Shown in pieces: positions 1-8,442 of a stretch of 64,000 nucleotides of DNA. Source of the DNA: Myxococcota bacterium. GTDB taxonomy: Bacteria > Myxococcota_A > UBA9160 > UBA4427. The DNA lies in NCBI GenBank assembly GCA_041389495.1, contig JAWKRT010000001.1, positions 310,001 through 374,000 of the forward strand. The letters run 5' to 3'. The notes under the pieces are model-generated. The model worked only from the letters and a program-made list of their open reading frames with translations, had not been told where the DNA came from and made no database searches. Every line of letters begins with the position of its first letter. The stretch's first letter is position 1. A program made the translations under genes and the position numbers.

Positions 1-146
1 GCGCTCCGCTCGCCGGCGCGTGGAGCGAGGAGGGGGGCGCCGTGCTGCGCCTGCAGCTGCGCGACGACGCCGACGCGCCGCGCTTCGCGTCGCTGCGCCG
101 CGAGGGGGCGGGCGTGCGCGCGGCGATCGCGCGGGCGCCTCGTTAG
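1..146 (+). CDS. 3' end of an unidentified protein (partial)
   Basis: An open frame runs in from the left edge (codons in phase with position 3) and stops at TAG 144-146, three bases before the next start. The visible 47 residues end in VRAAIARAPR and show no recognisable domain. Codon use matches the neighbours, with G or C in nearly every third position, so it is probably the real C-terminus of a gene upstream of the HAD/MsrB gene. Function unknown. Confidence 0.5.
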   Translation, partial: APLAGAWSEEGGAVLRLQLRDDADAPRFASLRREGAGVRAAIARAPR

Positions 147-149
147 GCC

Positions 150-1259
150 GTGCGCGACGCACCCGCACTCGTCCTCTTCGACTGCGACGGCGTGCTCGTC
201 GACAGCGAGCGCATCGCGAACGACGTGCTCGCGCGCAGGCTCTCGGACATCGGGCTCCCGACGACGCGCGAGGAGTCGATGCGGCTGTACATGGGGAGCA
301 CGCTCGCGGGCTGCGCGGCGCTGATCGAGGAGCGGCTCGGCCGCGCGCTGCCGCCGCGCTTCATGGACGACTACCTCGCGGAGCGCACCGAGGCGCTCGC
401 GCGCGGGCTCGCGCCCGTCCCGGGTGTCGAGGTCGCGCTCGACGCACTCGCCGCGCGCGGCGTCGCGACGTGCGTCGCATCGAGCAACGCGCGCCGCGTC
501 ACCGAGGCCTCGCTGCGCGTCGCGGGCCTGCTCGATCGCTTCGCGGGGCGCATCTTCAGCGCGGCCGAGGACGTCGCGCGCGGCAAGCCGCACCCCGACG
601 TCTTCCTGCACGCGGCGGCCGCGTTCGCCGCACCGCCGCGCGCGTGCGTCGTCGTCGAGGACAGCCCGCGCGGCGCGCGCGCGGGCGTCGCGGCGGCGAT
701 GCGCACGCTCGGGTTCGCGCGCGACGTGTCCGCGGCCGCGCTGCGCGCCGTCGGCGCCGAGCCGTTCACCGCGATGGCCGAGCTGCCCGCGCGGCTGCTC
801 GGCGAGGCGCGGCCCGGTGCTAGCCTCGGCCGCACGCGCAGGGAGGGCCGGGCGATGGCGGACGAGAAGGTCGCGAAGAGCGAAGCCGAGTGGAGGGAGC
901 AGCTCGACGAGGCGCAGTACCAGGTCACGCGCTGCTCGGCGACCGAGCGGCCGTTCACCGGGAAGTACTGGGACTGCAAGGACGACGGCACCTACCGCTG
1001 CGTGTGCTGCGGCCAGGATCTCTTCCGCTCCGACGCGAAGTTCGACTCGGGCACGGGCTGGCCGAGCTTCACGACTCCGACGAGCGGCGGCGCGGTGGCC
1101 GAGCGCGGCGACGCCTCGCACGGCATGGTCCGCACCGAGGTCGTGTGCAGCCGCTGCGACGCGCACCTCGGCCACGTCTTCCCGGACGGCCCCGGGCCGA
1201 CGGGGCTCCGCTACTGCATCAACTCGGCCGCGCTCGACCTCGAGCGCGACGGCGACTAG
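150..1259 (+). CDS. msrB: HAD-family phosphatase in frame with methionine-R-sulfoxide reductase B
   Basis: One uninterrupted 369-codon frame contains two enzymes. Residues 1-225 are a HAD hydrolase of the beta-phosphoglucomutase type: nucleophile motif LFDCDGVLVDSE (D11, D13), GKPHPDVF with the motif III lysine, and VVEDSPRGARAG as motif IV. Residues 236-369 are a complete MsrB: zinc ligands C284/C287 and C333/C336, the GTGWPSF loop, and catalytic C356 in RYCINSAALDL. MsrB reduces free or protein-bound methionine R-sulfoxide. The start is GTG 150, just after the preceding stop. The linker (about 226-235) looks like translated intergenic DNA, and an MsrB-only start with a good ribosome site lies at ATG 855, so two products or a fusion are both possible. 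The domain calls are certain; the fused state is not. Confidence 0.85.
   Translation: MRDAPALVLFDCDGVLVDSERIANDVLARRLSDIGLPTTREESMRLYMGSTLAGCAALIEERLGRALPPRFMDDYLAERTEALARGLAPVPGVEVALDALAARGVATCVASSNARRVTEASLRVAGLLDRFAGRIFSAAEDVARGKPHPDVFLHAAAAFAAPPRACVVVEDSPRGARAGVAAAMRTLGFARDVSAAALRAVGAEPFTAMAELPARLLGEARPGASLGRTRREGRAMADEKVAKSEAEWREQLDEAQYQVTRCSATERPFTGKYWDCKDDGTYRCVCCGQDLFRSDAKFDSGTGWPSFTTPTSGGAVAERGDASHGMVRTEVVCSRCDAHLGHVFPDGPGPTGLRYCINSAALDLERDGD
821..857 (+). promoter_or_regulatory. internal promoter-like hexamer, ribosome site and alternative start for MsrB
   Basis: Inside the HAD-MsrB frame lie TAGCCT (821-826, matching the TANNCT -10 pattern seen upstream of other genes here), an AGGGAGGG ribosome site (about 840-847) and ATG 855-857, which begins MADEKVAKSE and would give a normal-sized 134-residue MsrB. 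The TAG of this hexamer would also end the HAD protein if the frame slipped by one base. This suggests that MsrB can be made on its own. Confidence 0.4.
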
Positions 1260-1265
1260 CGAGCG

Positions 1266-1622
1266 ATGGACCCGGCGAGCGTCGTCGCGAGCGCGGGCGC
1301 GATCGCGACCGCGGCGCTCGGCGTGCTCGGCCTCGTCGCGCCGGCGCGCGCGAACGCGTTCACGAGCATGGCGCCGGTCGGGATCCTCGGCGTGTCCGAG
1401 ACGCGCGCGACCTACGGCGGGCTCTTCCTCGCGCTCGGTCTCGCCTGTCTCGCTCTCCAGGCGACGACGGCGTTCACTGCGGCGGGCGCCGCGTGGGTCG
1501 GCGCGGCGCTCGGGCGCGCGACCTCGTTCCTGGTGGACGGCAGCCGCGAGGCGAAGAACGTCGGCGGCATCGCGTTCGAGGCGGCGATCGGCGCCGCGCT
1601 GCTCGCCCCGCTCTGGATGTGA
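1266..1622 (+). CDS. small integral membrane protein, DUF4345-like
   Basis: A 118-residue protein with about four hydrophobic segments (near 8-28, 45-65, 68-85 and 98-117). The pattern GLVAPARANAF, then SETRATYGGLFLALGLA, then ALGRATSFLVDG resembles the DUF4345 family of four-helix membrane proteins of unknown function. It starts six bases after the MsrB stop and is probably co-transcribed with it. No catalytic residues are evident, and I infer no function beyond membrane location. Confidence 0.75.
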   Translation: MDPASVVASAGAIATAALGVLGLVAPARANAFTSMAPVGILGVSETRATYGGLFLALGLACLALQATTAFTAAGAAWVGAALGRATSFLVDGSREAKNVGGIAFEAAIGAALLAPLWM

Positions 1623-1637
1623 GGCGAGCGCCCGCGC

Positions 1638-2270
1638 CTAGCGTCCGTGGGCGCGCCAGGCCGCCGCGATCTCGTCGCTCGTGGAGAGGAAGGCGACGTT
1701 GCGGATCGAGTAGCGGAGCGCGAGCTCGGCGTACTCGGGCGGGTCGCTCGCGACGCAGTCGGTGGCCACGACGACCGTGTACCCGCGGTTCACGGCCTCG
1801 ATCGACGTCCCCATGATGCCGACGTTGACCGAGACGCCGACGAGCACGACCGTGCGCGTCCCCGTGTTGCGAAGGTAGGCGTCGAGTCCGCTCTCGTGAA
1901 AGCCCGTGAGCCCGTGCTCGCGCGCGACGACGACGTCGCCCGGCTCCGGCGCGACCTCGGCGACGGTCGGGCCCATCGCCGGCGGGCCGCCGCTCTGCGG
2001 GCTCGCGTCGCGCAGGCGCCGCTCGAGCGGCGTGTTGAACGGGTTGCCGACGCCGTCGGCGCGCTTCTCGACCTCGCAGTAGAAGACGCGCACGCCCGCC
2101 TCGCGCGCGGCGTCGGCGAGCGACGCGATGTGCTCGAGCACCTTGCCCTCGCGCACGGCCCGCGCGAGCCCCGGAATCTGGCTCTTCGGGCCGACGACGC
2201 CCTCGAGGCACTCGAAGACGACGAGGGCGCAGTGGCGCGGGTCGAGGTGCGGCGTCAGGTCGTACGGCAT
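1638..2270 (-). CDS. isochorismatase-like cysteine-hydrolase-fold protein lacking the catalytic cysteine
   Basis: A 210-residue protein of the isochorismatase/nicotinamidase fold: N-terminal beta strand ALVVFECLEG, central region VVAREHGLTGFHESGLDAYL, and VVLVGVSVNVGIMGTSIEA before the last helices. In active family members the first strand carries Asp and the GVxxxxC loop carries the nucleophile Cys. Here Glu20 replaces the Asp, and the loop reads VNVGIMGTS with no cysteine, so the classical triad is missing. The start ATG 2270 is preceded by a TATACT hexamer eight bases upstream. It may be a non-hydrolytic or diverged member; the substrate is unknown. Confidence 0.8.
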   Translation of the reverse strand: MPYDLTPHLDPRHCALVVFECLEGVVGPKSQIPGLARAVREGKVLEHIASLADAAREAGVRVFYCEVEKRADGVGNPFNTPLERRLRDASPQSGGPPAMGPTVAEVAPEPGDVVVAREHGLTGFHESGLDAYLRNTGTRTVVLVGVSVNVGIMGTSIEAVNRGYTVVVATDCVASDPPEYAELALRYSIRNVAFLSTSDEIAAAWRAHGR

Positions 2271-2277
2271 GGCGCGC

Positions 2278-2283
2278 AGTATA
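2278..2283 (-). promoter_or_regulatory. -10 element TATACT, probably leaderless
   Basis: Read on the minus strand this is TATACT, seven bases before ATG 2270. It sits in a 20-base stretch (2273-2292) identical to one upstream of the alcohol dehydrogenase at 27310. At this distance transcription would begin at or next to the start codon. Confidence 0.45.
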
Positions 2284-2308
2284 CGCGCGCGCCCACCGCG
2301 CCGGCGGA

Positions 2309-5300
2309 CTAGTTGGGGATGTGGTCGCAGTCGTCGACGTAGCCGAGCACGCGCAGCTGCTCGCACTCCGCGCGCGTCATCGCCTTCGTCTCGCCCGGCT
2401 GGAACGCCTTGCCCTGCGCGGCCTGACGCTGCAGCTCCGCGTTCTGCGCGAGGCGCGCCTCGACGTCCGCGTGTCCGCGCTCGACGAGGTTCACCGTCTC
2501 GTGCGGGTCGTTCGCGACGTCGAAGAGCTCGCGCGGCGGCACGCCGCGCGGGTTGCCCTCGTTCGCGTGGATGAGCTTCATGTCGCGCGTCCGGAGCGAC
2601 CACAGCACGTTGCCCTCGTGGTCCTCCTCCGAGAACACCTCGCGATCCTTCTCGTTGCGCGCGTCGAAGCGGACCGCGAGATCGATGCCCTGCATCGCGT
2701 CGGGCACCGCGGCGCCCGCGCTCGCGATCAGCGTCGGCGCGACGTCGATCGAGCGCGCGAGCCCCGCCGTCTCGTCGTACGGCAGCGCCGCCCGGCCCTT
2801 CGGCCACTTCACGAGCAGCGGCACGCGGATCTGCTCGTCGTACAGCGTGAGGCCGTGCCAGAACCCGCCGTGCTCGTGGAACTCCTCGCCGTGGTCCGCG
2901 GTGAGCACGATCAGCGTGTCGTCGTACACGCCGAGCTCCTTCAAGCGGTCGAGCAGCCGGCCGAAGCTCGCGTCGAGATACTCGATCTCGCCCTTGTACA
3001 GCTCGCGCATGCGCGCGGCCTCGCCGGCCGGCGGGTCGCCCGCGACGCGCGCGATGCCCGTGCCGTCGTACGGGTGCGCGAAGTACGGGTCGTGCGGGTC
3101 CATGTAGTGGAGGAAGAGGTAGAAGCGGTCCTTCGCGTGCCGTTCGAGCCAGTCGAACGCGACCGCGTTCACCACCTGCGAGTCCTGGTAGAAGTCGTTG
3201 AAGCGCAGCGTTCCCGCGCGCAGCTTGAGGATCACCTTGCGCGCGATCTGGTAGAGGATCGTCTTCGACGACGACTCCTTCGCCCCGATCAGGTAGTCGG
3301 GCGCGAGGTAGCGGTACTCGTCGAAGCCCTGGTCGAAGCCGAAGCTCGGCGCGAGGTTGATGTTGCTGACGATGCCGCCCGTCGCGTAGCCGTGCTCCTG
3401 CAGCACCTCGGAGACGAACACGATGTCGTCCGAGAGGCGCGAGGGCTTCGACATGCCGTTGTGCGTCGACGGGAGGAGCGACGTCACGAGCGAGGCCGTC
3501 GACGGCTTCGTCCACGACGCGTGCGAGAACGCGTTGAAGATCGTGCCTCCGTCCCGCGCGACGGCGCACAGATGCGGCGTCGCGACGTCGCTCGCGCCGT
3601 AGCAGTCGAGGTGGTCGGCGCGCAGCGTGTCGACCATGACGAGGACGAGGTTGGGGCGCTCGGCGAGGTGCGCGGGGACGCCGGCGCCGCCGGGCTTCGC
3701 CGCGGCGTGCGGGCCGAACACGGCTTCGGACGCGAAGCCGAGGCCGACGACGACCGCCATCGCCGCGGCCGCGCCGCCCGGGCGCACGAGCCGTCCGAGC
3801 GGCCCCGCGAAGATGCGGCGTCCGCCGAGGAAGAGCGCGAGCGCGATCGCGCCGAACGCGACGAGCACCCCGGCGAGCACGGGGAGCGGCGGCATCTGCT
3901 CGAGGTAGACGTCGCGGCGCAGGCGGAACACGGTGATCGCGAGGCCGACCGGGACGAGCGTCGCGATCATCGCGAGCGAGGGCGTCCAGCCCTGCGCCTC
4001 GTCGCGGCTCATCGGCAGGAGCCCGAGCACCGCGCCGCCGGCGGCGCCGAGCGCGCCGAGCGCCGCGGCGTAGGCGAAGGGCCCGTACCAGAGCACCTGC
4101 GCGTCCTCGCCGAAGCCGCCGTGCGCGATCACGAGCGTCTCGACGACGCCGATCAGCAGGCCGGCGACGACGCCGCCGCCGAAGCCGAGCCCCGCGTTGT
4201 GCGCGATGCGCGCGAGGAGCGGCGGCACGGGCGGAGCGTCCTCGATCGCCGTGCCGTCCTCGTGCTTGCCGATCTGCAGGTCGGCCGCCGCGCGCGCCGC
4301 CTCCGCCCAGTCCACCTGCACGCCGTCGACGCGGCACCACGCGGGCGTGTACGAGGCCGGGCGGATCCACCAGAAGACGCCGCCGAACAGGGTGAGCGCC
4401 TCGGCCGCCCAGAAGCCGAGCGCGGCCGACACGATCGCCGGCCCCGCGCCGATCATGTTCTGCAGCAGCACGAGCTGGATGAGCTCGCGGATGCCCTCGC
4501 CCGCGATCGTGAACGGCGACAGCACGGTCGCGAGGATCTGGATGGACGACGCGAGCACGATCGGCCAGAAGTGCGCGCCGCCCGCACCGATCGCGAGCGT
4601 CGTGAAGAAGTACATCGCGGCCGTCGTGAAGTGGACGACGAAGGAGAGCGCGAAGGCGAGCGCGACGAGACCCTTCTTGTCGCGGTACGCCGCCGCCGAG
4701 TGCGAGATGCGCATGATGAGCGCTTCGAGCTGCTTCTTCCCCGGCAGCGGGAGGCGCTCGATGATCCACTGGACGACCTGCGGCACGAACAGCACGAAGA
4801 GCAGCGCGCCGACGACGGCCGCGCACACCACGGTCGCGACCACCGCGATCCGGTCGCCGCGCTCGTTGCCGAACACCGAGTGGAACATCGCGACGCCGGC
4901 GGGCAGCGCGACGAGGAACGTGAGGAAGATGCCGGAGATGCCGATCACCTTCTCGAGCGCCTTCGCGGCCGTCACCTCGACCGTCCGACCCGAGAAGCGC
5001 GCGGCGTCGTACAGCGTGTAGCCGTCCAGGCCGGCCGTGCTCGGCAGGAACGTCCCGATGAAGCGGCCGATCAGGAACGATCCGAACACGTGGCGGAACG
5101 GGAGCTCGATGCCCTGGCCGCGCAGCAGCACGACCCAGCGGTACATCGACGCCAGGATGCCGACGAACTTGACGCCCGCCGACGCGAGGCAGAACGTCCA
5201 GAACGTGAAGTGGTCGACGCTCGCGAGCGTGTCGAGCACGAGCCTTCCGGCGACGACCCGCGAGCCGTCCTCCATCTTCACCGGGTGCGAGAGCAGGATG

Positions 5301-5431
5301 TAGAACGCGCCCGCGGTGATCGCCGCCTTGCACACCGTCGAGAGCCGCCCGCGCCACGGATCCTTCGCGAAGCGATTCGACAGGAGCCACGCGATCGCGA
5401 TCGCGAGGATGACGGCGATGTTCTGCAGCAT
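2309..5431 (-). CDS. flippase-like membrane domain fused to an alkaline-phosphatase-superfamily (sulfatase-like) domain
   Basis: A 1040-residue protein. Residues 1 to about 390 are a multi-helix membrane domain of the lysylphosphatidylglycerol-synthase/AglD flippase type (GRFIGTFLPSTAGLDGYTLY, then ASSIQILATVLSPFTIAGEG). A second membrane block follows (about 425-590). From about residue 592 comes a sulfatase-fold domain: metal-binding VMVDTLRADHL, LTADHGEEFHEHG and WHGLTLYDEQIRVPL. The nucleophile position reads SWTKPST, so Thr641 replaces the Cys/Ser that becomes formylglycine. This resembles phosphoglycerol or phosphoethanolamine transferases more than true sulfatases. I infer modification of a lipid-linked or surface glycan at the outer face. 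The start at ATG 5431 fits the first membrane helix. Confidence 0.85.
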   Translation of the reverse strand: MLQNIAVILAIAIAWLLSNRFAKDPWRGRLSTVCKAAITAGAFYILLSHPVKMEDGSRVVAGRLVLDTLASVDHFTFWTFCLASAGVKFVGILASMYRWVVLLRGQGIELPFRHVFGSFLIGRFIGTFLPSTAGLDGYTLYDAARFSGRTVEVTAAKALEKVIGISGIFLTFLVALPAGVAMFHSVFGNERGDRIAVVATVVCAAVVGALLFVLFVPQVVQWIIERLPLPGKKQLEALIMRISHSAAAYRDKKGLVALAFALSFVVHFTTAAMYFFTTLAIGAGGAHFWPIVLASSIQILATVLSPFTIAGEGIRELIQLVLLQNMIGAGPAIVSAALGFWAAEALTLFGGVFWWIRPASYTPAWCRVDGVQVDWAEAARAAADLQIGKHEDGTAIEDAPPVPPLLARIAHNAGLGFGGGVVAGLLIGVVETLVIAHGGFGEDAQVLWYGPFAYAAALGALGAAGGAVLGLLPMSRDEAQGWTPSLAMIATLVPVGLAITVFRLRRDVYLEQMPPLPVLAGVLVAFGAIALALFLGGRRIFAGPLGRLVRPGGAAAAMAVVVGLGFASEAVFGPHAAAKPGGAGVPAHLAERPNLVLVMVDTLRADHLDCYGASDVATPHLCAVARDGGTIFNAFSHASWTKPSTASLVTSLLPSTHNGMSKPSRLSDDIVFVSEVLQEHGYATGGIVSNINLAPSFGFDQGFDEYRYLAPDYLIGAKESSSKTILYQIARKVILKLRAGTLRFNDFYQDSQVVNAVAFDWLERHAKDRFYLFLHYMDPHDPYFAHPYDGTGIARVAGDPPAGEAARMRELYKGEIEYLDASFGRLLDRLKELGVYDDTLIVLTADHGEEFHEHGGFWHGLTLYDEQIRVPLLVKWPKGRAALPYDETAGLARSIDVAPTLIASAGAAVPDAMQGIDLAVRFDARNEKDREVFSEEDHEGNVLWSLRTRDMKLIHANEGNPRGVPPRELFDVANDPHETVNLVERGHADVEARLAQNAELQRQAAQGKAFQPGETKAMTRAECEQLRVLGYVDDCDHIPN

Positions 5432-5646
5432 TCCGGGGCCTCTCCGGCGTGGCCCTCTCGGGCGAGAGGGAGTGCGAGCGCCGCTCCGCTCGCTGGCGGC
5501 GAGGCGCTCGAAACCTATGGGATCCGCTTCGATCCGCCAGTGAGTGCGCGGGGCCGCGGCCGGCGTGACGCCGCGCGTCCGCGACCGCTCGGCCGGGCGC
5601 GGCGCGTCGGCAGCGGGGCGGCAGCGCGCCCGCGCGCCGCCCGCGT

Positions 5647-6504
5647 CTAGTACCCGTCGGTGCCGAGCAGGTTCTCGAGGCGCTCGCGGTACTCGCTCTC
5701 GGTGATCGTGCCGTTCTTGCGCGCTTCCTTGAGGTCGGCGAGCGCGCGGAGCGTCTCGGCGTCGAGGTCGAGCGTGTCGACGCCGTCGGTCGCCTCGCCC
5801 TCCGGAAGCGGGCTCTCCATCAGGATGACGCGCCGCTCCACGTCGCCGTGGTCGGCGCGCACCGGTGCCGTGAAGAGCGCGTCCCGCCAGCGCACGGCGA
5901 CGCCCTGCGTGCCCGCCGGCGTCATCTTGCGGGTCGGGATGGTGCGGAACGCCATCTGCCGCTCGCCCGGCTGCGGCTCGGGCAGCTTGTCGCCCTCGCG
6001 ATCCTTCGGGATCTCCCACTCGATGCGGGAGAGCAGGACGTAGAGGCGGTCGTCCTCGAAGTAGGCGACGAGCGACGTGAGGTACTTGCGGTGGAACACG
6101 CCGAGCCGCTGCTGCTTGCGGACGGCCATCACCGCGACTTCCTGGTTCGGGTCGGCGCGCTCGAACGCGTCGACGAGCGCACGCGCGATGGGCTGCAGGA
6201 GCTCGGGGTGGATCGCGGCGTGCTGCGTGCGCCTCCCGTCCTCGGTGACCTCGACGTCGATCGCGCCGAGGATGTACTGCAGACGCTGCGGCGCGATGGC
6301 GGCGGGGTGCTGGTAGCCGCGCGCGACGACGCGCCCGTTCTGGAGCCGGTGGCGCAGCTCGCAGACGACGCCGTCGCGGTCGGAGACCTCCGTCTTCACG
6401 ATGCGCGTGCAGCCCGCGGAGGCGAGCGCGGCGATCGCGAGGAGGGAGGCGAGGACGGCGGGCGGAAGGGACGGGCCGCGGCGGCGACGGGGGCGTGCGC
6501 GCAT
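5647..6504 (-). CDS. lipoprotein with C-terminal SHOCT-type helix
   Basis: A 285-residue protein with an arginine-rich N-terminus, a hydrophobic signal segment and a lipobox ending ASAGC (cysteine near 31), so it is probably a lipoprotein. The middle of the protein is not a family I recognise. The C-terminus (about 250-280, LKEARKNGTITESEYRERL) matches the short SHOCT motif, often found at protein ends and thought to aid oligomerisation. It stands alone between the flippase-sulfatase gene and feoB. TACGTT lies six bases before its ATG on the minus strand. Confidence 0.7.
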   Translation of the reverse strand: MRARPRRRRGPSLPPAVLASLLAIAALASAGCTRIVKTEVSDRDGVVCELRHRLQNGRVVARGYQHPAAIAPQRLQYILGAIDVEVTEDGRRTQHAAIHPELLQPIARALVDAFERADPNQEVAVMAVRKQQRLGVFHRKYLTSLVAYFEDDRLYVLLSRIEWEIPKDREGDKLPEPQPGERQMAFRTIPTRKMTPAGTQGVAVRWRDALFTAPVRADHGDVERRVILMESPLPEGEATDGVDTLDLDAETLRALADLKEARKNGTITESEYRERLENLLGTDGY

Positions 6505-6510
6505 GGCCGG

Positions 6511-6516
6511 AACGTA
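6511..6516 (-). promoter_or_regulatory. -10-like hexamer TACGTT
   Basis: On the minus strand TACGTT ends six bases before ATG 6504. This is one of several short-distance -10 candidates in the window and is compatible with a leaderless message for the SHOCT lipoprotein. Confidence 0.3.
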
Positions 6517-6525
6517 GCGCCGGCG

Positions 6526-8442
6526 TCAGGCGCCGCCGCCGAGCGCCGCGACCACGCGATAGGTGACGAAGCTCGCCACCCAGGCGAGCCCGAGCAGGTA
6601 GGTGAACGCGAACGCCGGCCAGCGCCACGAGTTCGTCTCGCGCCGCATGATCGCGAGCGTCGACATGCACTGCAGCGCGAACACGAAGAACGCGAGCAGC
6701 GACGCCACCGTGGCGAGCGTGAAGACGCGCTCGCCGGTGCGCGGGTCGACGTCGCGCCGCACGGCGTCGCGCAGCGACGCGCCCTCGTCCGACACGGCGT
6801 AGATCTGCGCGAGCGTCGCGACGATCACCTCGCGCGCGGCGGTGCTCGCGACGAGCCCGACGCCGATCTTCCAGTCGAACCCGAGCGGCGCGATCAGCGG
6901 CTCGAGCGCGTGGCCGAGGTGCCCGGCCGCGCTGTGCTCGAGCCGGAAGCTCGCGGCCTCCGCGGGCGCGAGCGAAGCGGGCGCCTCGACGCGCGGGAAC
7001 GTGAGCAGCACCCACAGCACCATCGACGCCGCGAGGATGATCGTGCCCGCGCGCCGCAGGAACGCCCACACGCTCGTCCACAGCTGCGTCGCCCAGAGCA
7101 GGAACGTGGGCCAGCGGTAGCTCGGCAGCTCCATCGTGAACGGCAGCCCCTCGCCCGGGAGCAGCGTGCGCTTGAAGAGCGCGGCGACGACGAGTGCCGT
7201 GAGACCGCCCGCGAAGTAGAGCGCGAGCAGCACGAGCCCCTGCAGCCCGAGCGGCCCCCACACCGTGCGCGCCGGCACGAACGCGCCGATCAGGAGCGCG
7301 TACACGGGCAGGCGCGCCGAGCACGTCATGAGCGGAGCGACGAGGATCGTGACGAGCCGGTCGCGCGGCGACGGGATCGTGCGCGTCGCCATGATGCCCG
7401 GGACCGCGCACGCGTAGGAAGACAGGAGCGCGACGAACGAGCGCCCCTCGAGGCCGATGCGGCCCATCGCGCGATCGACGACGAACGCGGCGCGCGCCAT
7501 GTAGCCCACGTCCTCGAGCAGATAGAGCAGCGCGAAGAGGAGCACGATCTGCGGCAGGAAGATCACCACCGATCCGACGCCCGCGACGACGCCGTCGACG
7601 AGGAAGTCGGTCGCGAGCCCCGTGCCGAGCGTCGCGCGCAGCAGCGCCGAGAGCGCCGCGACGCCCGCGTCGATCGCGTCCATCGCCGGCTGCGCCCACG
7701 CGAAGATGAGCTGGAAGAAGGCGACCATCACCGCCGCGAAGAGCAGCGTCCCGAGCACGGGGTGCAGGACGACGCGGTCGATGCGCTCGGTGACGCGGTG
7801 CGTGCCGGCCCGGCGCGCGAGCGCCGTGTCGAGGACGGACGCCGCCCAGCCCGCGCGCTCGAGACGGTCGCGCGGGGGAGGGACGGGCGGGCGGCTCCAC
7901 GCGTGCGGTGCGGCGAGCAGCGCGCGCAGGCGGTCGAGCCCGAGCCCGCGGTGCCCGACCACGCCGACGACGGGCACGCCGAGCGCGGCCTCGAGCCGCG
8001 CGAGGTCGAGCGTGCCGCCGCGCGCCGCGAGCTCGTCGATCATCGTGACGACGAGGCAGGCCGGGACGTCGCGCCGCAGCACGTCGCCGACGAGCAGCAG
8101 CGAGCGCTCGAGCGAGCACGCGTCCGCGACGAGCACGAGCGCGTCGGGCGCCGGCACCTCCGCGACCTCGCCGTCGAGCACGCGCGTGACGATCGCCTCG
8201 TCGGGGCTGATCGCGTCGAGGCTGTACGTGCCCGGCAGGTCGATCGCGATCGCGCGGCGCCCGTCGAGGTCGAGCGCGCCCTCGCGCCGCTCGACCGTGA
8301 CGCCCGGGTAGTTGCCGACGCGCGCGCGCAGGCCGGTGAGCGCGTTGAACAGCGTCGTCTTGCCGGCGTTCGGGCTGCCGACGAGACCGAAGCGGAGCGG
8401 CACTTCCGCGCCGACCGGCGCTGCGGCGGCCGCCGCGCTCAT
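6526..8442 (-). CDS. feoB: ferrous iron transport protein B
   Basis: A 638-residue inner-membrane Fe(II) transporter with an N-terminal G domain: GSPNAGKTTLFNALTG (G1), NYPGVTVE (G2), DLPGTYSLDA (G3) and TMIDEL (G4). The membrane core carries the family's nucleoside-recognition/gate repeats (FLPQIVLLFALLYLLEDVGYMARAAF, abbreviated by position about 310-335; CAVPGIMATRTI; MTCSARLPVYALL). The C-terminal membrane part ends near LGLAWVASFVTYRVVAALG. It is slightly shorter than many FeoB proteins (about 700-770 residues). It starts at ATG 8442, overlapping the feoA stop by four bases (ATGA), so the two are translationally coupled. Iron regulation is likely from the palindrome at the feoA start. 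Confidence 0.95.
   Translation of the reverse strand: MSAAAAAAPVGAEVPLRFGLVGSPNAGKTTLFNALTGLRARVGNYPGVTVERREGALDLDGRRAIAIDLPGTYSLDAISPDEAIVTRVLDGEVAEVPAPDALVLVADACSLERSLLLVGDVLRRDVPACLVVTMIDELAARGGTLDLARLEAALGVPVVGVVGHRGLGLDRLRALLAAPHAWSRPPVPPPRDRLERAGWAASVLDTALARRAGTHRVTERIDRVVLHPVLGTLLFAAVMVAFFQLIFAWAQPAMDAIDAGVAALSALLRATLGTGLATDFLVDGVVAGVGSVVIFLPQIVLLFALLYLLEDVGYMARAAFVVDRAMGRIGLEGRSFVALLSSYACAVPGIMATRTIPSPRDRLVTILVAPLMTCSARLPVYALLIGAFVPARTVWGPLGLQGLVLLALYFAGGLTALVVAALFKRTLLPGEGLPFTMELPSYRWPTFLLWATQLWTSVWAFLRRAGTIILAASMVLWVLLTFPRVEAPASLAPAEAASFRLEHSAAGHLGHALEPLIAPLGFDWKIGVGLVASTAAREVIVATLAQIYAVSDEGASLRDAVRRDVDPRTGERVFTLATVASLLAFFVFALQCMSTLAIMRRETNSWRWPAFAFTYLLGLAWVASFVTYRVVAALGGGA

Noticed and set aside
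5432..5646. Possible RNA gene or small ORF in the 215-base gap between the flippase-sulfatase and lipoprotein genes.
   Set aside because: No tRNA-like cloverleaf, SECIS, conserved hairpin or coding signal could be made out; the stretch is only GC-rich filler to my eye.
2309..8119. A very long minus-strand frame running from the flippase-sulfatase gene through the SHOCT lipoprotein and feoB region.
   Set aside because: Only the part ending at ATG 5431 has protein-like sequence; the rest is the out-of-frame shadow of feoB and its neighbours, common in GC-rich DNA where stops are rare.
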